From the NCBI GenBank assembly GCA_030655315.1, contig JAURVT010000047.1:1-35251 (forward strand): a DNA stretch of 35,251 nucleotides, written 5' to 3'. Origin of the DNA: Nocardioidaceae bacterium (GTDB lineage: Bacteria; Actinomycetota; Actinomycetes; Propionibacteriales; Nocardioidaceae). The position numbers were made by a program, and so were the translations under genes. Under the pieces are notes generated by a model. It saw only the letters and a list, made by a program, of their open reading frames with translations, was not told the DNA's origin and searched no databases. Shown one piece after another: positions 17,411 through 25,734 of the stretch (within the stretch, counting starts at the first letter, position 1; the number at the start of each line of letters is the position of its first letter).

Positions 17411-18718
17411 CTACCGCCCGCGACGACGGTCGACGATGCGGCGCATCTTGCCCACCGAGCGCTCGACCGTGTCGGGGTCGACGACGTCGACCCCGACGGT
17501 CACCCCGATCGAGCTCTTGACCGCCTGCTGCAGGCGGGCACCGGCCTGCGTCGCGTCCTCGAGGGAGGCGGACCCACGGCGCTCGACGAGCACGGTCATC
17601 TCGTCGAGGTGGCCGTGACGGTCGAGCACGCACTGGAAGTGCGGTGACAGCTCGGCGGTGGCGAGGACGAGCTCCTCGATCTGGGTGGGGAACAGGTTCA
17701 CCCCGCGCAGGATGATCATGTCGTCGGTGCGACCGGTCACCTTCTCCATGCGCCGCATCGTGCGGGCCGTGCCCGGCAGCAGCCGGGTGAGGTCGCGCGT
17801 GCGGTAGCGGATCACCGGCATCGCCTGCTTGGTGAGCGAGGTGAGGACCAGCTCGCCCCGCTCCCCGTCGGGCAGCACCTCGAGGGTGACCGGATCGATC
17901 ACCTCGGGATAGAAGTGGTCCTCCCAGACGTGCAGCCCGTCCTTGGTCTCGACGCACTCGTTGGCCACCCCGGGGCCCATCACCTCGGACAGGCCGTAGA
18001 TGTCGACCGCGTGCATGTCGAGGCGCTGCTCCATCTCGTGCCGCATGTCGTTGGTCCACGGCTCGGCGCCGAAGATGCCGACCTGCAGCGACGTGGACCG
18101 CGGGTCGATGCCCTGCCGCTCCATCTCGTCGACGATCGAGAGCATGTACGACGGGGTCACCATGATGACGTCGGGCGAGAAGTCGCAGATCAGCTGCACC
18201 TGGCGCTCGGTCATGCCGCCGGACACCGGCACCACGGTGCAGCCGAGCCGCTCGGCGCCGTAGTGCGCGCCCAGGCCGCCGGTGAACAGGCCGTAGCCGT
18301 AGGCGTTGTGCAGGACGTGGCCCGCACGACCGCCCGAGGCGCGGATGCTGCGCGCCATCACCGCGGCCCAGGAGTCGAGGTCGTCGCGGGTGTACCCGAC
18401 GACGGTGGGCCGACCGGTGGTGCCCGACGACGCGTGCACGCGCACCACCTGCTCGCGCGGCACCGCGAACATGCCGAACGGGTAGTTCTCCCGCAGGTCC
18501 GCCTTGGTGGTGAAGGGGAGGCGGGCGAGGTCGGAGAGGTCGGTGACGTCGTCCGGGTGCACGCCCACGGCGTCGAGCGCGGCGGTGTAGTGCGGCACGT
18601 GCTCGTAGGCGTGGCGCACCGTCCACCGGAGCCGCTCGAGCTGCAGGCCGCGCAGCTCGTCGACCGACGCGGTCTCGATCGGCTCCAGGTCGCCGGGGCG
18701 GGGACTGAGGTCGTGCAT
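17411..18718 (-). CDS. paaK: Phenylacetate-CoA ligase PaaK
   Basis: This 435-residue enzyme activates phenylacetate with ATP and CoA, the first step of aerobic phenylacetate breakdown, in the cytoplasm. It is the usual length for PaaK. The P-loop [14 protein letters not shown] is at about 97-110, the mid-domain motif [10 protein letters not shown] near 246, and the C-terminal region has [21 protein letters not shown], typical of this family. The ATG at 18718 has GGAGGAG just upstream; an in-frame extension upstream would run through the operator and into paaA antisense. It is divergent from paaABCDE and shares their operator, so acid activation and ring epoxidation are regulated together. Confidence 0.95.
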   Translation of the reverse strand: MHDLSPRPGDLEPIETASVDELRGLQLERLRWTVRHAYEHVPHYTAALDAVGVHPDDVTDLSDLARLPFTTKADLRENYPFGMFAVPREQVVRVHASSGTTGRPTVVGYTRDDLDSWAAVMARSIRASGGRAGHVLHNAYGYGLFTGGLGAHYGAERLGCTVVPVSGGMTERQVQLICDFSPDVIMVTPSYMLSIVDEMERQGIDPRSTSLQVGIFGAEPWTNDMRHEMEQRLDMHAVDIYGLSEVMGPGVANECVETKDGLHVWEDHFYPEVIDPVTLEVLPDGERGELVLTSLTKQAMPVIRYRTRDLTRLLPGTARTMRRMEKVTGRTDDMIILRGVNLFPTQIEELVLATAELSPHFQCVLDRHGHLDEMTVLVERRGSASLEDATQAGARLQQAVKSSIGVTVGVDVVDPDTVERSVGKMRRIVDRRRGR

Positions 18719-18805
18719 CGGCTCCTCCGTCGGTGCGGCGCTGCGGTCCCGGTCGTGTGCGAGGTGTTGCGTGCCGCCCCGGGGCCGGGTGATGATGGAC
18801 CCTAC

Positions 18806-18821
18806 CCGACCGATCGGTCGG
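18806..18821. promoter_or_regulatory. TetR-type palindrome between paaK and paaA
   Basis: CCGACCGATCGGTCGG is a perfect 16-bp palindrome in the 129-bp gap between the divergent paaK and paaABCDE starts. ACCG...CGGT cores of this type are typical operators of TetR regulators, and TetR-type PaaR proteins repress paa genes in other actinobacteria. The adjacent TetR gene (16774-17388) is the likely binder, with phenylacetyl-CoA as expected inducer; both are inferred. Confidence 0.7.
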
Positions 18822-18847
18822 TTGAGAAGAGTGCGGAGGACGGCGCG

Positions 18848-19777
18848 ATGACGACCACCGACCTGCAGGCCGGCTTCGACGAGACGATCGCCCACGAGTG
18901 GCGCGTCGAGCCTCGCGACTGGATGCCCGACGGCTACCGCCGCACGCTCGTCCGCCAGGTCGCCCAGCACGCGCACTCGGAGATCATCGGCATGCAGCCC
19001 GAGGGCGGCTGGCTGACCCGTGCGCCGTCGCTGCGACGCAAGCAGGTGCTGATGGCCAAGGTGCAGGACGAGGCGGGCCACGGGCTCTACCTGTACTCCG
19101 CGGCCGAGACCCTCGGCGTCGACCGGGACGACCTCACCCAGCAGCTGGTCGACTCGCGCCAGAAGTACTCCTCGATCTTCAACTACCCGGCGCTGTCCTA
19201 CGCCGACGTCGGCACGATCGGCTGGCTCGTCGACGGCGCCGCGATCTGCAACCAGGTGCCGCTGTGCCGCAGCTCGTACGGGCCCTACGCCCGCGCGATG
19301 ATCCGCGTCTGCAAGGAGGAGTCCTTCCACCAGCGCCAGGGCTACGAGCTGCTGATGACGATGATGAACGGCACCGACGCCCAGCGCGCCATGGTGCAGG
19401 AGTCCGTCGACCGGTTCTGGTGGCCGTCGCTGATGATGTTCGGTCCGCCCGACGCCGACTCCCCCAACACCGAGCAGTCGATGGCGTGGGGCATCAAGCG
19501 CCACACCAACGACGAGCTGCGCCAGCGCTTCGTCGACATGTCCGTGCCGCAGGCCGCGGCCCTCGGCGTCACGCTCCCCGACCCCGACCTGGCGTGGAAC
19601 GACGATCGCGGCGCCCACGACTTCGGTGAGCCCGACTGGTCCGAGTTCGCGGCCGTCGTCCGCGGTGACGGCCCGTGCAACGTCCAGCGGGTAGCGCACC
19701 GCCGCGCGGCCCACGAGGACGGCGCGTGGGTGCGCGAGGCCGCCACCGCCTTCGCCGCGAAGCAGGCCGCCTCGTGA
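18848..19777 (+). CDS. paaA: Phenylacetyl-CoA 1,2-epoxidase subunit PaaA
   Basis: This 309-residue protein is the catalytic subunit of the multicomponent di-iron oxygenase that epoxidises phenylacetyl-CoA. It has the ferritin-like fold, with di-iron ligands expected at E45 (HSEIIG), E75 and H78 (DEAGH), D129, and E158/H161 ([10 protein letters not shown]). The ATG at 18848 has GGAGGA nine bases upstream. Its stop overlaps paaB as GTGA, and the operon continues as paaBCDE. Expression should be repressed through the 16-bp palindrome upstream until phenylacetyl-CoA forms. Confidence 0.96.
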   Translation: MTTTDLQAGFDETIAHEWRVEPRDWMPDGYRRTLVRQVAQHAHSEIIGMQPEGGWLTRAPSLRRKQVLMAKVQDEAGHGLYLYSAAETLGVDRDDLTQQLVDSRQKYSSIFNYPALSYADVGTIGWLVDGAAICNQVPLCRSSYGPYARAMIRVCKEESFHQRQGYELLMTMMNGTDAQRAMVQESVDRFWWPSLMMFGPPDADSPNTEQSMAWGIKRHTNDELRQRFVDMSVPQAAALGVTLPDPDLAWNDDRGAHDFGEPDWSEFAAVVRGDGPCNVQRVAHRRAAHEDGAWVREAATAFAAKQAAS

Positions 19778-20073
19778 GCGACGAGCCGGTGCGCGCCGGC
19801 TGGCCGCTCTACGAGGTGTTCGTCCGCGGCAAGCGCGGCCTCAACCACGTGCACGTCGGCTCGCTGCACGCCGCCGACGACGAGATGGCGCTGCGCCACG
19901 CCCGCGACGTCTACACCCGCCGCAACGAGGGCGTGAGCATCTGGGCCGTCCGGGCCGACCTGGTCGCCGCGTCGAGCCCGGCCGAGAAGGACCCCTTCTT
20001 CGCGCCCAGCGCCGACAAGGTCTACCGGCACCCGACGTTCTACGACATCCCCGACGACGTCCCCCACCTCTGA
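19774..20073 (+). CDS. paaB: Phenylacetyl-CoA 1,2-epoxidase subunit PaaB
   Basis: This 99-residue small protein matches Paa[25 protein letters not shown], then [22 protein letters not shown] and a final [18 protein letters not shown]. PaaB bridges PaaA-PaaC units in the epoxidase complex and has no catalytic centre. The GTG start overlaps the paaA stop (GTGA), which supports coupled translation and fixed stoichiometry. It is followed 17 bp later by paaC. Confidence 0.95.
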   Translation: MSDEPVRAGWPLYEVFVRGKRGLNHVHVGSLHAADDEMALRHARDVYTRRNEGVSIWAVRADLVAASSPAEKDPFFAPSADKVYRHPTFYDIPDDVPHL

Positions 20074-20090
20074 CGCGCCGGAGACCCGCC

Positions 20091-21005
20091 ATGGACCACG
20101 ACAACGCCTACGACGGCCTGGTCGAGACCCAGGACGACGCCCGGTGGGCGTTCGGCACCGGGTTCGACGACCCGCTGGCCGGCGTCGACACCACCGTGCC
20201 GACCGGCGTCGACGGCGCCGCGCTCGCCGCGTACTGCCTGATGCTCGGCGACGACGCGCTGGTGTCCGCGCAGCGCCTCGCGCAGTGGAGCACCCGCGCG
20301 CCCGAGCTGGAGGAGGAGGTCGCGCTCGCCAACATCGGGCTCGACCTCCTCGGCCAGGCCCGGCTGCTGCTGGCCCGCGCCGCGGCGGCCGACCCGTCGG
20401 TGGTCCCACCGCTCCCCGAGGGGTCGCCGGTGCCGTCCGAGGACGCGCTCGCGTTCTTCCGCGACGCGCCGGCGTTCCGCCCCGTGCACCTCACCCAGGT
20501 CCCGAACGGCGACTTCGCGGTGACGGTCGTGCGGCTGACCGTCCTGTCGACCTGGCGCCTGGAGGTGCTGCGGGCACTGACCGCGTCGCGCGACCCGGTG
20601 CTGGCCGCCGTCGCCGAGAAGGGCGTCAAGGAGCTGAGCTACCACCGCGACTACGCCGCGCGCTGGTGCGTCACGCTCGCGCAGGGCACGGCTGTCTCCC
20701 GGTCGAGGCTCGTGGGCGCGCTGGGCGTCGTCTGGCCCTACCTGGCCGAGCTCTCGCGCGTGCACCCCGTCGAGCGCTCGCTGGTCGAGGTCGGCGTCGC
20801 CGCCGACCCGTCGGCCGCCTGGCTCGTCGCGTCGGCGTTCCTCGACCAGGTGCTGGCCGCGGGCGACCTCGAGCCTCCCGGGACGCGGTCCGTCGGCACG
20901 ATGGGCGGCCGCGCCGGACGCGACGGCGCGCACACCGAGTGGCTGGGCCCGCTGCTCGACGAGATGCAGGTGGTCGCTCGCGCCCACCCGATGGGCCGCT
21001 GGTGA
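20091..21005 (+). CDS. paaC: Phenylacetyl-CoA 1,2-epoxidase subunit PaaC
   Basis: The 304-residue structural subunit PaaC pairs with PaaA and has the same ferritin-like fold without a working metal site. Recognisable blocks are YCLMLGDDALVSAQRLAQWSTRAPELEEEVALANIGLDLLGQAR, LPNGDFAVTVVR-like text and KELSYHRDYAARW. The ATG follows a 17-bp gap after paaB, with CCGGAGA upstream. Its stop overlaps the GTG of paaD. Length and motifs fit the family well. Confidence 0.94.
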   Translation: MDHDNAYDGLVETQDDARWAFGTGFDDPLAGVDTTVPTGVDGAALAAYCLMLGDDALVSAQRLAQWSTRAPELEEEVALANIGLDLLGQARLLLARAAAADPSVVPPLPEGSPVPSEDALAFFRDAPAFRPVHLTQVPNGDFAVTVVRLTVLSTWRLEVLRALTASRDPVLAAVAEKGVKELSYHRDYAARWCVTLAQGTAVSRSRLVGALGVVWPYLAELSRVHPVERSLVEVGVAADPSAAWLVASAFLDQVLAAGDLEPPGTRSVGTMGGRAGRDGAHTEWLGPLLDEMQVVARAHPMGRW

Positions 21006-21484
21006 GTGCGCGCGACGTCGCGGCCGCCGTCACCGACCCCGAGCTGCCGATGCTGACGCTCGAGGACCTCGGGGTGCTGCGCGACGTCACCGAGCACGAC
21101 GGACGCGTCGTCGTGACGATCACCCCCACCTACACCGGCTGTCCGGCGATGGCCACCATGCGGGCCGACCTCGAGGTGGCGCTCCGTCGCGCCGGCCACC
21201 TCGACGTGGTGGTCCGGACCAGTCTGAGCCCGGCCTGGACCACCGACTGGATCACCGAGCGCGGGCGACGCGCCCTGGCCGAACACGGCATCGCCCCGCC
21301 CCGGCACGACGCCCGTCCCGCCCCCGTCGACCTCGTCCTGCTCGCGCCGCGGCCCGCGCTCGCCTGCCCCCTCTGCGGGTCCGACGACACCCGCGAGCTG
21401 TCCCGCTTCGGCACGACGGCCTGTCGGTCGCTCCAGGTGTGCCGCGCGTGCGGCGAGACCTTCGACCACCTCAAGGAGATCTGA
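21002..21484 (+). CDS. paaD: Epoxidase maturation factor PaaD
   Basis: This 160-residue protein has an N-terminal MIP18/DUF59 domain (about 1-95, DPELPMLTLEDLGVLRDV, TYTGCPAM) and a C-terminal zinc ribbon (CPLCGSDDT...CRACGETFDH). PaaD is needed for phenylacetate epoxidase activity and is thought to help assemble metal or Fe-S centres, probably the PaaE cluster or the PaaA di-iron site. GTG 21002 overlaps the paaC stop as GTGA. The paaE start follows directly after its stop. Confidence 0.92.
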   Translation: MSARDVAAAVTDPELPMLTLEDLGVLRDVTEHDGRVVVTITPTYTGCPAMATMRADLEVALRRAGHLDVVVRTSLSPAWTTDWITERGRRALAEHGIAPPRHDARPAPVDLVLLAPRPALACPLCGSDDTRELSRFGTTACRSLQVCRACGETFDHLKEI

Positions 21485-22543
21485 GTGCCGCCGCGCTTCG
21501 ACGTGCTCACGGTCAGCCGGGTCGAGTCGCTGTGCGACGACGCCGCGGCGGTCACCTTCGCCGTGCCGCCCGAGCTCGCCGCCACCTACGCGTTCGGTCC
21601 CGGCCAGTCGCTGACCCTGCGCCGCGAGGTCGACGGGCGCGAGGAGCGTCGCTCGTACTCGATCTGCGCGCCCGTCGGTGCCGCGCCGCGCGTCGGCGTG
21701 CGGGTCGTCCCCGACGGCGTGTTCTCGACCTGGCTGGTCCACGACGTGCGCCCCGGCGACGAGGTCGAGGTCCAGGCACCGAGCGGGTCGTTCACGCTCG
21801 ACCCCGCGACCGGGGGGCGTCACGTGCTGGTCGCCGCCGGATCGGGCATCACGCCGATGATGTCGATCGCGTCGTCGCTGCTGGACGGCTCCGACGCCCA
21901 CGTCACCCTGCTCTACGGCAACCGCCGCACCACCAGCGTGATGTTCACCGAGGAGCTGGCCGACCTCAAGGACCGGCACGGGCCACGCTTCGACCTCGTG
22001 CACGTGCTGTCGCGCGAGCCCCGCGAGGTCGAGCTGTTCAGCGGACGCCTCGACGCCGACCGGATCGAGCGGATCCTGCGTGCCCTCGTGCCGGTGGACG
22101 ACGTCGACGGCTTCTGGCTCTGCGGGCCGCTCGAGATGGTGGAGTCGGCACGCGAGCTGCTCCTGCGCCTCGGCGTCGACCGCGACCGCGTCCATGCCGA
22201 GCTCTTCCACGCCGGCGACGTCCCCCCGCCACCGGTCGTCCGCCCCGAGGGCGCCCCCGAGGGCCCGACCAGCACGGTCACCGTGACGCTCGACGGACGC
22301 TCGTCCGAGCTGGTCCTCGCCCGTGACCGTCCGCTGCTCGACTCCGCGCAGGCCTCGCGCCCGGACCTGCCCTTCGCCTGCCGGGGCGGGGTGTGCGGCA
22401 CCTGCCGGGCCCAGGTCACCGTCGGCGAGGTCGACATGCGGCGCAACTACGCGCTCGAGGACCGCGAGGTCGAGGCCGGGTTCGTCCTCACGTGCCAGTC
22501 CTACCCCGTCAGCGACGTGCTCGTCGTCGACTACGACTGCTGA
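21485..22543 (+). CDS. paaE: Phenylacetyl-CoA epoxidase reductase PaaE
   Basis: This 352-residue reductase passes electrons from NAD(P)H via FAD and a 2Fe-2S centre to the PaaAC oxygenase. It has a FAD domain (about 1-105, RRSYSIC), a nucleotide-binding domain (VAAGSGITPMMSIA, LLYGNRR, FWLCGPLEMV) and a C-terminal plant-type ferredoxin domain with CRGGVCGTC and a distal Cys in VLTCQSYP. The GTG start abuts the paaD stop. Its 3' end overlaps the convergent P450 gene by 13 bp, so paaABCDE ends here. Later pathway genes (paaFGZ and others) are not in the window. Confidence 0.95.
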   Translation: MPPRFDVLTVSRVESLCDDAAAVTFAVPPELAATYAFGPGQSLTLRREVDGREERRSYSICAPVGAAPRVGVRVVPDGVFSTWLVHDVRPGDEVEVQAPSGSFTLDPATGGRHVLVAAGSGITPMMSIASSLLDGSDAHVTLLYGNRRTTSVMFTEELADLKDRHGPRFDLVHVLSREPREVELFSGRLDADRIERILRALVPVDDVDGFWLCGPLEMVESARELLLRLGVDRDRVHAELFHAGDVPPPPVVRPEGAPEGPTSTVTVTLDGRSSELVLARDRPLLDSAQASRPDLPFACRGGVCGTCRAQVTVGEVDMRRNYALEDREVEAGFVLTCQSYPVSDVLVVDYDC

Positions 22544-23862
22544 GCCGGCGCGCCCTCGGGACGCAGGCGCGCCGGGAGGTGCTCCCATCCGCGCAGGATC
22601 CGGGTCGGCCGGCGCCGCGCGCCGGGCAGCAGCTGCACGTCGGGGAACCGGTCGAACAGGGTGCGCAGCCCCACCTCGCCCTCCATCCGCGCCAGCGCCG
22701 CCCCGAGGCAGTAGTGCCGACCGGAGGAGAACGCCAGGTGGTCGCGCGCGTTGGGTCGCGCGACGTCGAAGCGCAGCGGGTCGTCGAACACGGCCGGGTC
22801 GCGGTTGGCCCCGGCGAGCAGGGCCACGACCTGGGCGCCGGACGGCACGTCGACACCGGCCAGCCGCGTGTCGCGGGCGGCCATCCGGCCCGTGAGCAGC
22901 ACCGGCGGGTCGACGCGCAGCACCTCGTCGACGGCGTTGGTCCACCCGGCCGGGTCGGCCCGGAGCGCCTCGCGCTGCTCGGGGTGGCGGGCGAGGAGCG
23001 TGATGCCGTTGCCCAGGAGGTTGACGGTGGTCTCGAAGCCGGCCGCGAGCACCAGGCCCGCCGTCGACCTGAGCTCGCGCTCGTCGAGCACGCCGTCCTC
23101 GTCGCTGGCCGCGAGCAGCCGGCTGAACAGGTCGTCGCCCGGCTGACGACGGAGCCGGGCGAAGTGCCGCTCGAGCCAGGCGTCGAAGTCCCGCAGTCCC
23201 TGGTCGACCACGCGGAAGGTGGCACGGTCGAGCCCGAGGTCGAGGCTGGGCGCGGCCATCGCGCCGTAGCGCAGGACGGCGTCGTGCTCGTCCGCCGGCA
23301 CCCCCAGGATCTCGGCGATCACGGTCACCGGCAGTGCGCTGCAGTAGGCCTGGACGAGGTCGACCGGCGAGTCCGGGTCGAGGGCGTCGAGCAGCCCGTC
23401 GGCGATCTCCTGGGTGCGCGCCCGGAGGTCCTCGATCGCGCGGGCGGTGAACACCCGGGTGACGAGCTTGCGGTAGCGGGTGTGGTCCGGCGGCTCGGTG
23501 ACGAGCATGGACGGAGCGCGCAGGGGGTGCAGCAGGTCGCGGTTGGCCCACCGGGACACGCGCTCGAGCAGCCCGCTCGCCTGCGTGGGGTCGCCGGTGC
23601 GGAAGTCGGCGTGCGACAGCACCTCCTTGACCACGGCGTGGTCGGCGCTCAGCAGCGACAGCCGGGTGCGGGGCAGCGGGCCGAGCGCCCGGACCTCCTC
23701 GATCAGCCCCGACACGTCCCCACCGCCGGTGCCCTGCATGATGAGCCGGCCCTGGAGGTCGCCGCGGGCCGCGAGCGACCGCACGGCGAGCCGCGGGATG
23801 CCGTGGCCCACGCCCCAGGCGACGGTGCCCCGCGTCCGTCGTGTCACTGCTGCCAGCACCAT
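22531..23862 (-). CDS. Cytochrome P450
   Basis: This 443-residue soluble P450 keeps all core signatures: the I-helix oxygen-activation motif AGFETT (274-279), ExxR (E313-R316, EVLR) and the haem loop FSSGRHYCLG with ligand C385. Bacterial class I P450s need a ferredoxin and reductase, neither of which is adjacent (PaaE is dedicated to the epoxidase). The substrate cannot be told from sequence. The ATG at 23862 has GGGAGGAG upstream. It is divergent from a TetR gene across an 18-bp palindrome, so it is probably induced by its own substrate. It overlaps paaE tail to tail by 13 bp. Confidence 0.93.
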   Translation of the reverse strand: MVLAAVTRRTRGTVAWGVGHGIPRLAVRSLAARGDLQGRLIMQGTGGGDVSGLIEEVRALGPLPRTRLSLLSADHAVVKEVLSHADFRTGDPTQASGLLERVSRWANRDLLHPLRAPSMLVTEPPDHTRYRKLVTRVFTARAIEDLRARTQEIADGLLDALDPDSPVDLVQAYCSALPVTVIAEILGVPADEHDAVLRYGAMAAPSLDLGLDRATFRVVDQGLRDFDAWLERHFARLRRQPGDDLFSRLLAASDEDGVLDERELRSTAGLVLAAGFETTVNLLGNGITLLARHPEQREALRADPAGWTNAVDEVLRVDPPVLLTGRMAARDTRLAGVDVPSGAQVVALLAGANRDPAVFDDPLRFDVARPNARDHLAFSSGRHYCLGAALARMEGEVGLRTLFDRFPDVQLLPGARRRPTRILRGWEHLPARLRPEGAPAQQS

Positions 23863-23881
23863 GGCTCCTCCCGAGCGGTGG

Positions 23882-23899
23882 TGGTACGTTCGCGTACCA
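23882..23899. promoter_or_regulatory. TetR-type operator between P450 and tetR
   Basis: TGGTACGTTCGCGTACCA is an 18-bp inverted repeat (7-bp arms TGGTACG/CGTACCA). It lies 20-37 bp upstream of the P450 start and 64 bp upstream of the divergent TetR start. A further half-site GGTACG occurs at 23912-23917. It probably binds the adjacent TetR. Confidence 0.65.
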
Positions 23900-23962
23900 T
23901 CGTGGCTCGACGGTACGTCCCCCGCCGCGTCGCGGCAAGACCGCCCTGCCCCGGAGGTGCCC

Positions 23963-24562
23963 GTGAGCGCTGTGGAGTCCACCGGCGACGGTCCGCGGCA
24001 CCGGCTGCTCGACGCGATGGCCACGGTGCTCCGCGCGGGGTCGTACGACGACGCCACCGTCGCCGAGGTGGTGCGCGTCGCCCGGGTGTCGCGGCGCACG
24101 TTCTACGAGCACTTCGCCGACCGGCATGCCTGCCTCGAGGCGCTCCTCGAGCAGACCAACACCCAGATCATGGCCGCGGTCGCGGCGGCGGTCGACCCCG
24201 GCGAGGAGTGGCGCGTGCAGGTGGGCCAGGCGGTCGACGCGTGGGTGGCCTGCATCCGTCGCGACCCGGCCGTCACGCTGAGCTGGATCCGGATCGTCCC
24301 CGCGCTCGGGGAGCGGGGACGCCGGTTCGACCGCCGCACGCGCGGTCGGTACGCCGAGATGATCCAGTCCCTCGTCGACCGGCCCGAGGTGCGCGCCCGG
24401 GGCGTCGAGCCGCTGCCGGACCCCGTGGCCACCCTGCTGATCGGTGGCCTGCGCGAGCTCGTCGCCACCACGGTCGAGGACGGCGGCGACCTCGACGTCG
24501 TCGCGCAGGTCGCGTCCGCCACGTTCGTGCGCGTGCTCTCGCCGTCCCGGGACGCGTCCTAG
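23963..24562 (+). CDS. TetR family regulator of the P450
   Basis: This 199-residue protein has the TetR DNA-binding domain at about 12-58 (GPRHRLLDAMATVLRAGSYDDATVAEVVRVARVSRRTFYEHFADRHACL) and a helical effector domain. GTG 23963 is chosen for the GGAGG five bases upstream; GTG 23957 is a minor alternative. It is divergent from the P450 gene with an 18-bp palindrome between, which makes that gene its likely target. The flavin oxidoreductase gene starts 9 bp after its stop and may belong to the same transcript. Confidence 0.88.
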   Translation: MSAVESTGDGPRHRLLDAMATVLRAGSYDDATVAEVVRVARVSRRTFYEHFADRHACLEALLEQTNTQIMAAVAAAVDPGEEWRVQVGQAVDAWVACIRRDPAVTLSWIRIVPALGERGRRFDRRTRGRYAEMIQSLVDRPEVRARGVEPLPDPVATLLIGGLRELVATTVEDGGDLDVVAQVASATFVRVLSPSRDAS

Positions 24563-24571
24563 GCTGGCAGC

Positions 24572-25591
24572 GTGCCCGACGCCTCCCGCCCGCTCCGCAG
24601 CCTCGGCTTCCTCACCATCGGCGTCTTCGACGCGGACGACCCCGGCCCCGGGCACGAGTCGACGCTGCGCGTGATCGAGCTCGGCGAGCAGCTGGGCTTC
24701 GACAGCGCGTGGGTGCGCCACCGGCACCTGCAGCACGGCATCTCCTCCCCGGTCGCGATCCTGGCCGCCGCGACGCAGCGCACGAGCCGGATCGCGCTGG
24801 GCACGGCGGTGATCCCGCTCGGCTGGGAGAACCCGCTGCGGCTGGCCGAGGACCTCGCGACCGTCGACCTGCTGTCGGGCGGGCGGCTCAACCCGGGCCT
24901 GAGCGTCGGCCCGCCGATGCGGTGGGACGACGTCAAGGAGGCGCTGTACCCCGACACCGCCGATGCCGAGGACTTCTCCTACGAGCGGGTCGAGCGGCTG
25001 CTGCGCATGGTGCGCGGCGAGGCGGTCAGCCCGTTCTCCGGCACGGTGGGCATCGAGCAGTTCTCCGACCGCGTCCAGCCGCACGCGGCCGGTCTCGCCG
25101 AGCGGCTCTGGTACGGCGGCGCGAGCCTCCGCTCGGCCCAGTGGGCCGGCGAGCACGCCATGAGCTTCCTGACCAGCAGCGTGGTCAAGGCCGAGGAGTC
25201 CGAGGACTTCGCCGAGATCCAGCGCTCGCACGTGCGCCGGTTCCGCGAGCACCACCCGCTCGGCGACGCCGCCCGGGTGTCGCAGGGCCTCGTCGTGGTC
25301 CCCACCGACACCGCCACCCCCGAGCAGCGGGCGAGGTACGAGGCCTACGCGGAGTCCCGGCTCGCCCGGACCCGCACCCCGCAGGGCCCCGCGCGGATGA
25401 TGTTCGCGCCCGACCTCGTCGGCACCTCCGAGCAGATCGCCGAGACGCTGCACGCGCACGCCGGCTTCCGCGAGGTCGACGAGGTCGCGTTCGCGCTCCC
25501 GTTCTCCTTCGAGCACGACGACTACGTGCAGATCCTCACCGACATCGCGACCCGGCTCGGCCCGGCCCTGGGCTGGAGCCCCGCGCCCTGA
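24572..25591 (+). CDS. LLM class flavin-dependent oxidoreductase
   Basis: This 339-residue protein fits the luciferase-like monooxygenase family: a single TIM barrel that binds FMN or F420. Visible family features are LGFLTIGVF near the N-terminus, LGEQLGFDSAWVRHRHLQHGISSPVAILAAATQRTSRIALGTAVIPLGWENPLRLAEDLATVDLLSGGR, and the LVGTSEQIAETL region near the C-terminus. The cofactor and substrate are not evident. It starts 9 bp after the TetR gene on the same strand, with only a weak ribosome-binding site, which suggests co-transcription. Together with the P450 it may form a small oxidative module. Confidence 0.85.
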   Translation: MPDASRPLRSLGFLTIGVFDADDPGPGHESTLRVIELGEQLGFDSAWVRHRHLQHGISSPVAILAAATQRTSRIALGTAVIPLGWENPLRLAEDLATVDLLSGGRLNPGLSVGPPMRWDDVKEALYPDTADAEDFSYERVERLLRMVRGEAVSPFSGTVGIEQFSDRVQPHAAGLAERLWYGGASLRSAQWAGEHAMSFLTSSVVKAEESEDFAEIQRSHVRRFREHHPLGDAARVSQGLVVVPTDTATPEQRARYEAYAESRLARTRTPQGPARMMFAPDLVGTSEQIAETLHAHAGFREVDEVAFALPFSFEHDDYVQILTDIATRLGPALGWSPAP

Positions 25592-25611
25592 CGGCCCTCG
25601 CCCGCCCGCGG

Positions 25612-25628
25612 CGAACCGGGGCGGTTCG
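25612..25628. terminator. Hairpin after the LLM oxidoreductase gene
   Basis: CGAACCG (25612-25618) and CGGTTCG (25622-25628) form a 7-bp perfect stem with a 3-nt loop, 20 bp after the stop codon, followed by TT. This may end the tetR-LLM transcript before the carotenoid genes. It could also act as an operator for crtI. Confidence 0.45.
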
Positions 25629-25633
25629 TTCGG

Positions 25634-25643
25634 CGCTCGAGCG
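25634..25643. repeat. 10-bp palindrome upstream of crtI
   Basis: CGCTCGAGCG is a perfect palindrome about 92 bp before the crtI start, in the 143-bp gap that must hold the crtIB promoter. A regulator site is possible but unproven. No convincing -35/-10 pair is seen in this gap. Confidence 0.3.
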
Positions 25644-25734
25644 ATCTGCGACAGAGGCTGGTGTCAGCGACGTCCACCACGGGCGTGTTCGGACCGACCG
25701 TGACCCCGTCGCCCGTCGACCAGCAGGAGTGCAG

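Noticed and set aside
13491-17618. Long plus-strand open frame opposite the MMPL transporter
   Set aside because: The antisense composition is low complexity and the minus strand encodes a clear MMPL protein with both DY motifs.
20738-25516. Very long open frame on the minus strand across paaC-paaE, P450, tetR and the LLM gene
   Set aside because: It is the GC-bias shadow of real genes: repetitive Arg/Gly/Val/His composition, no recognisable domain, and it covers well-identified genes on the other strand.
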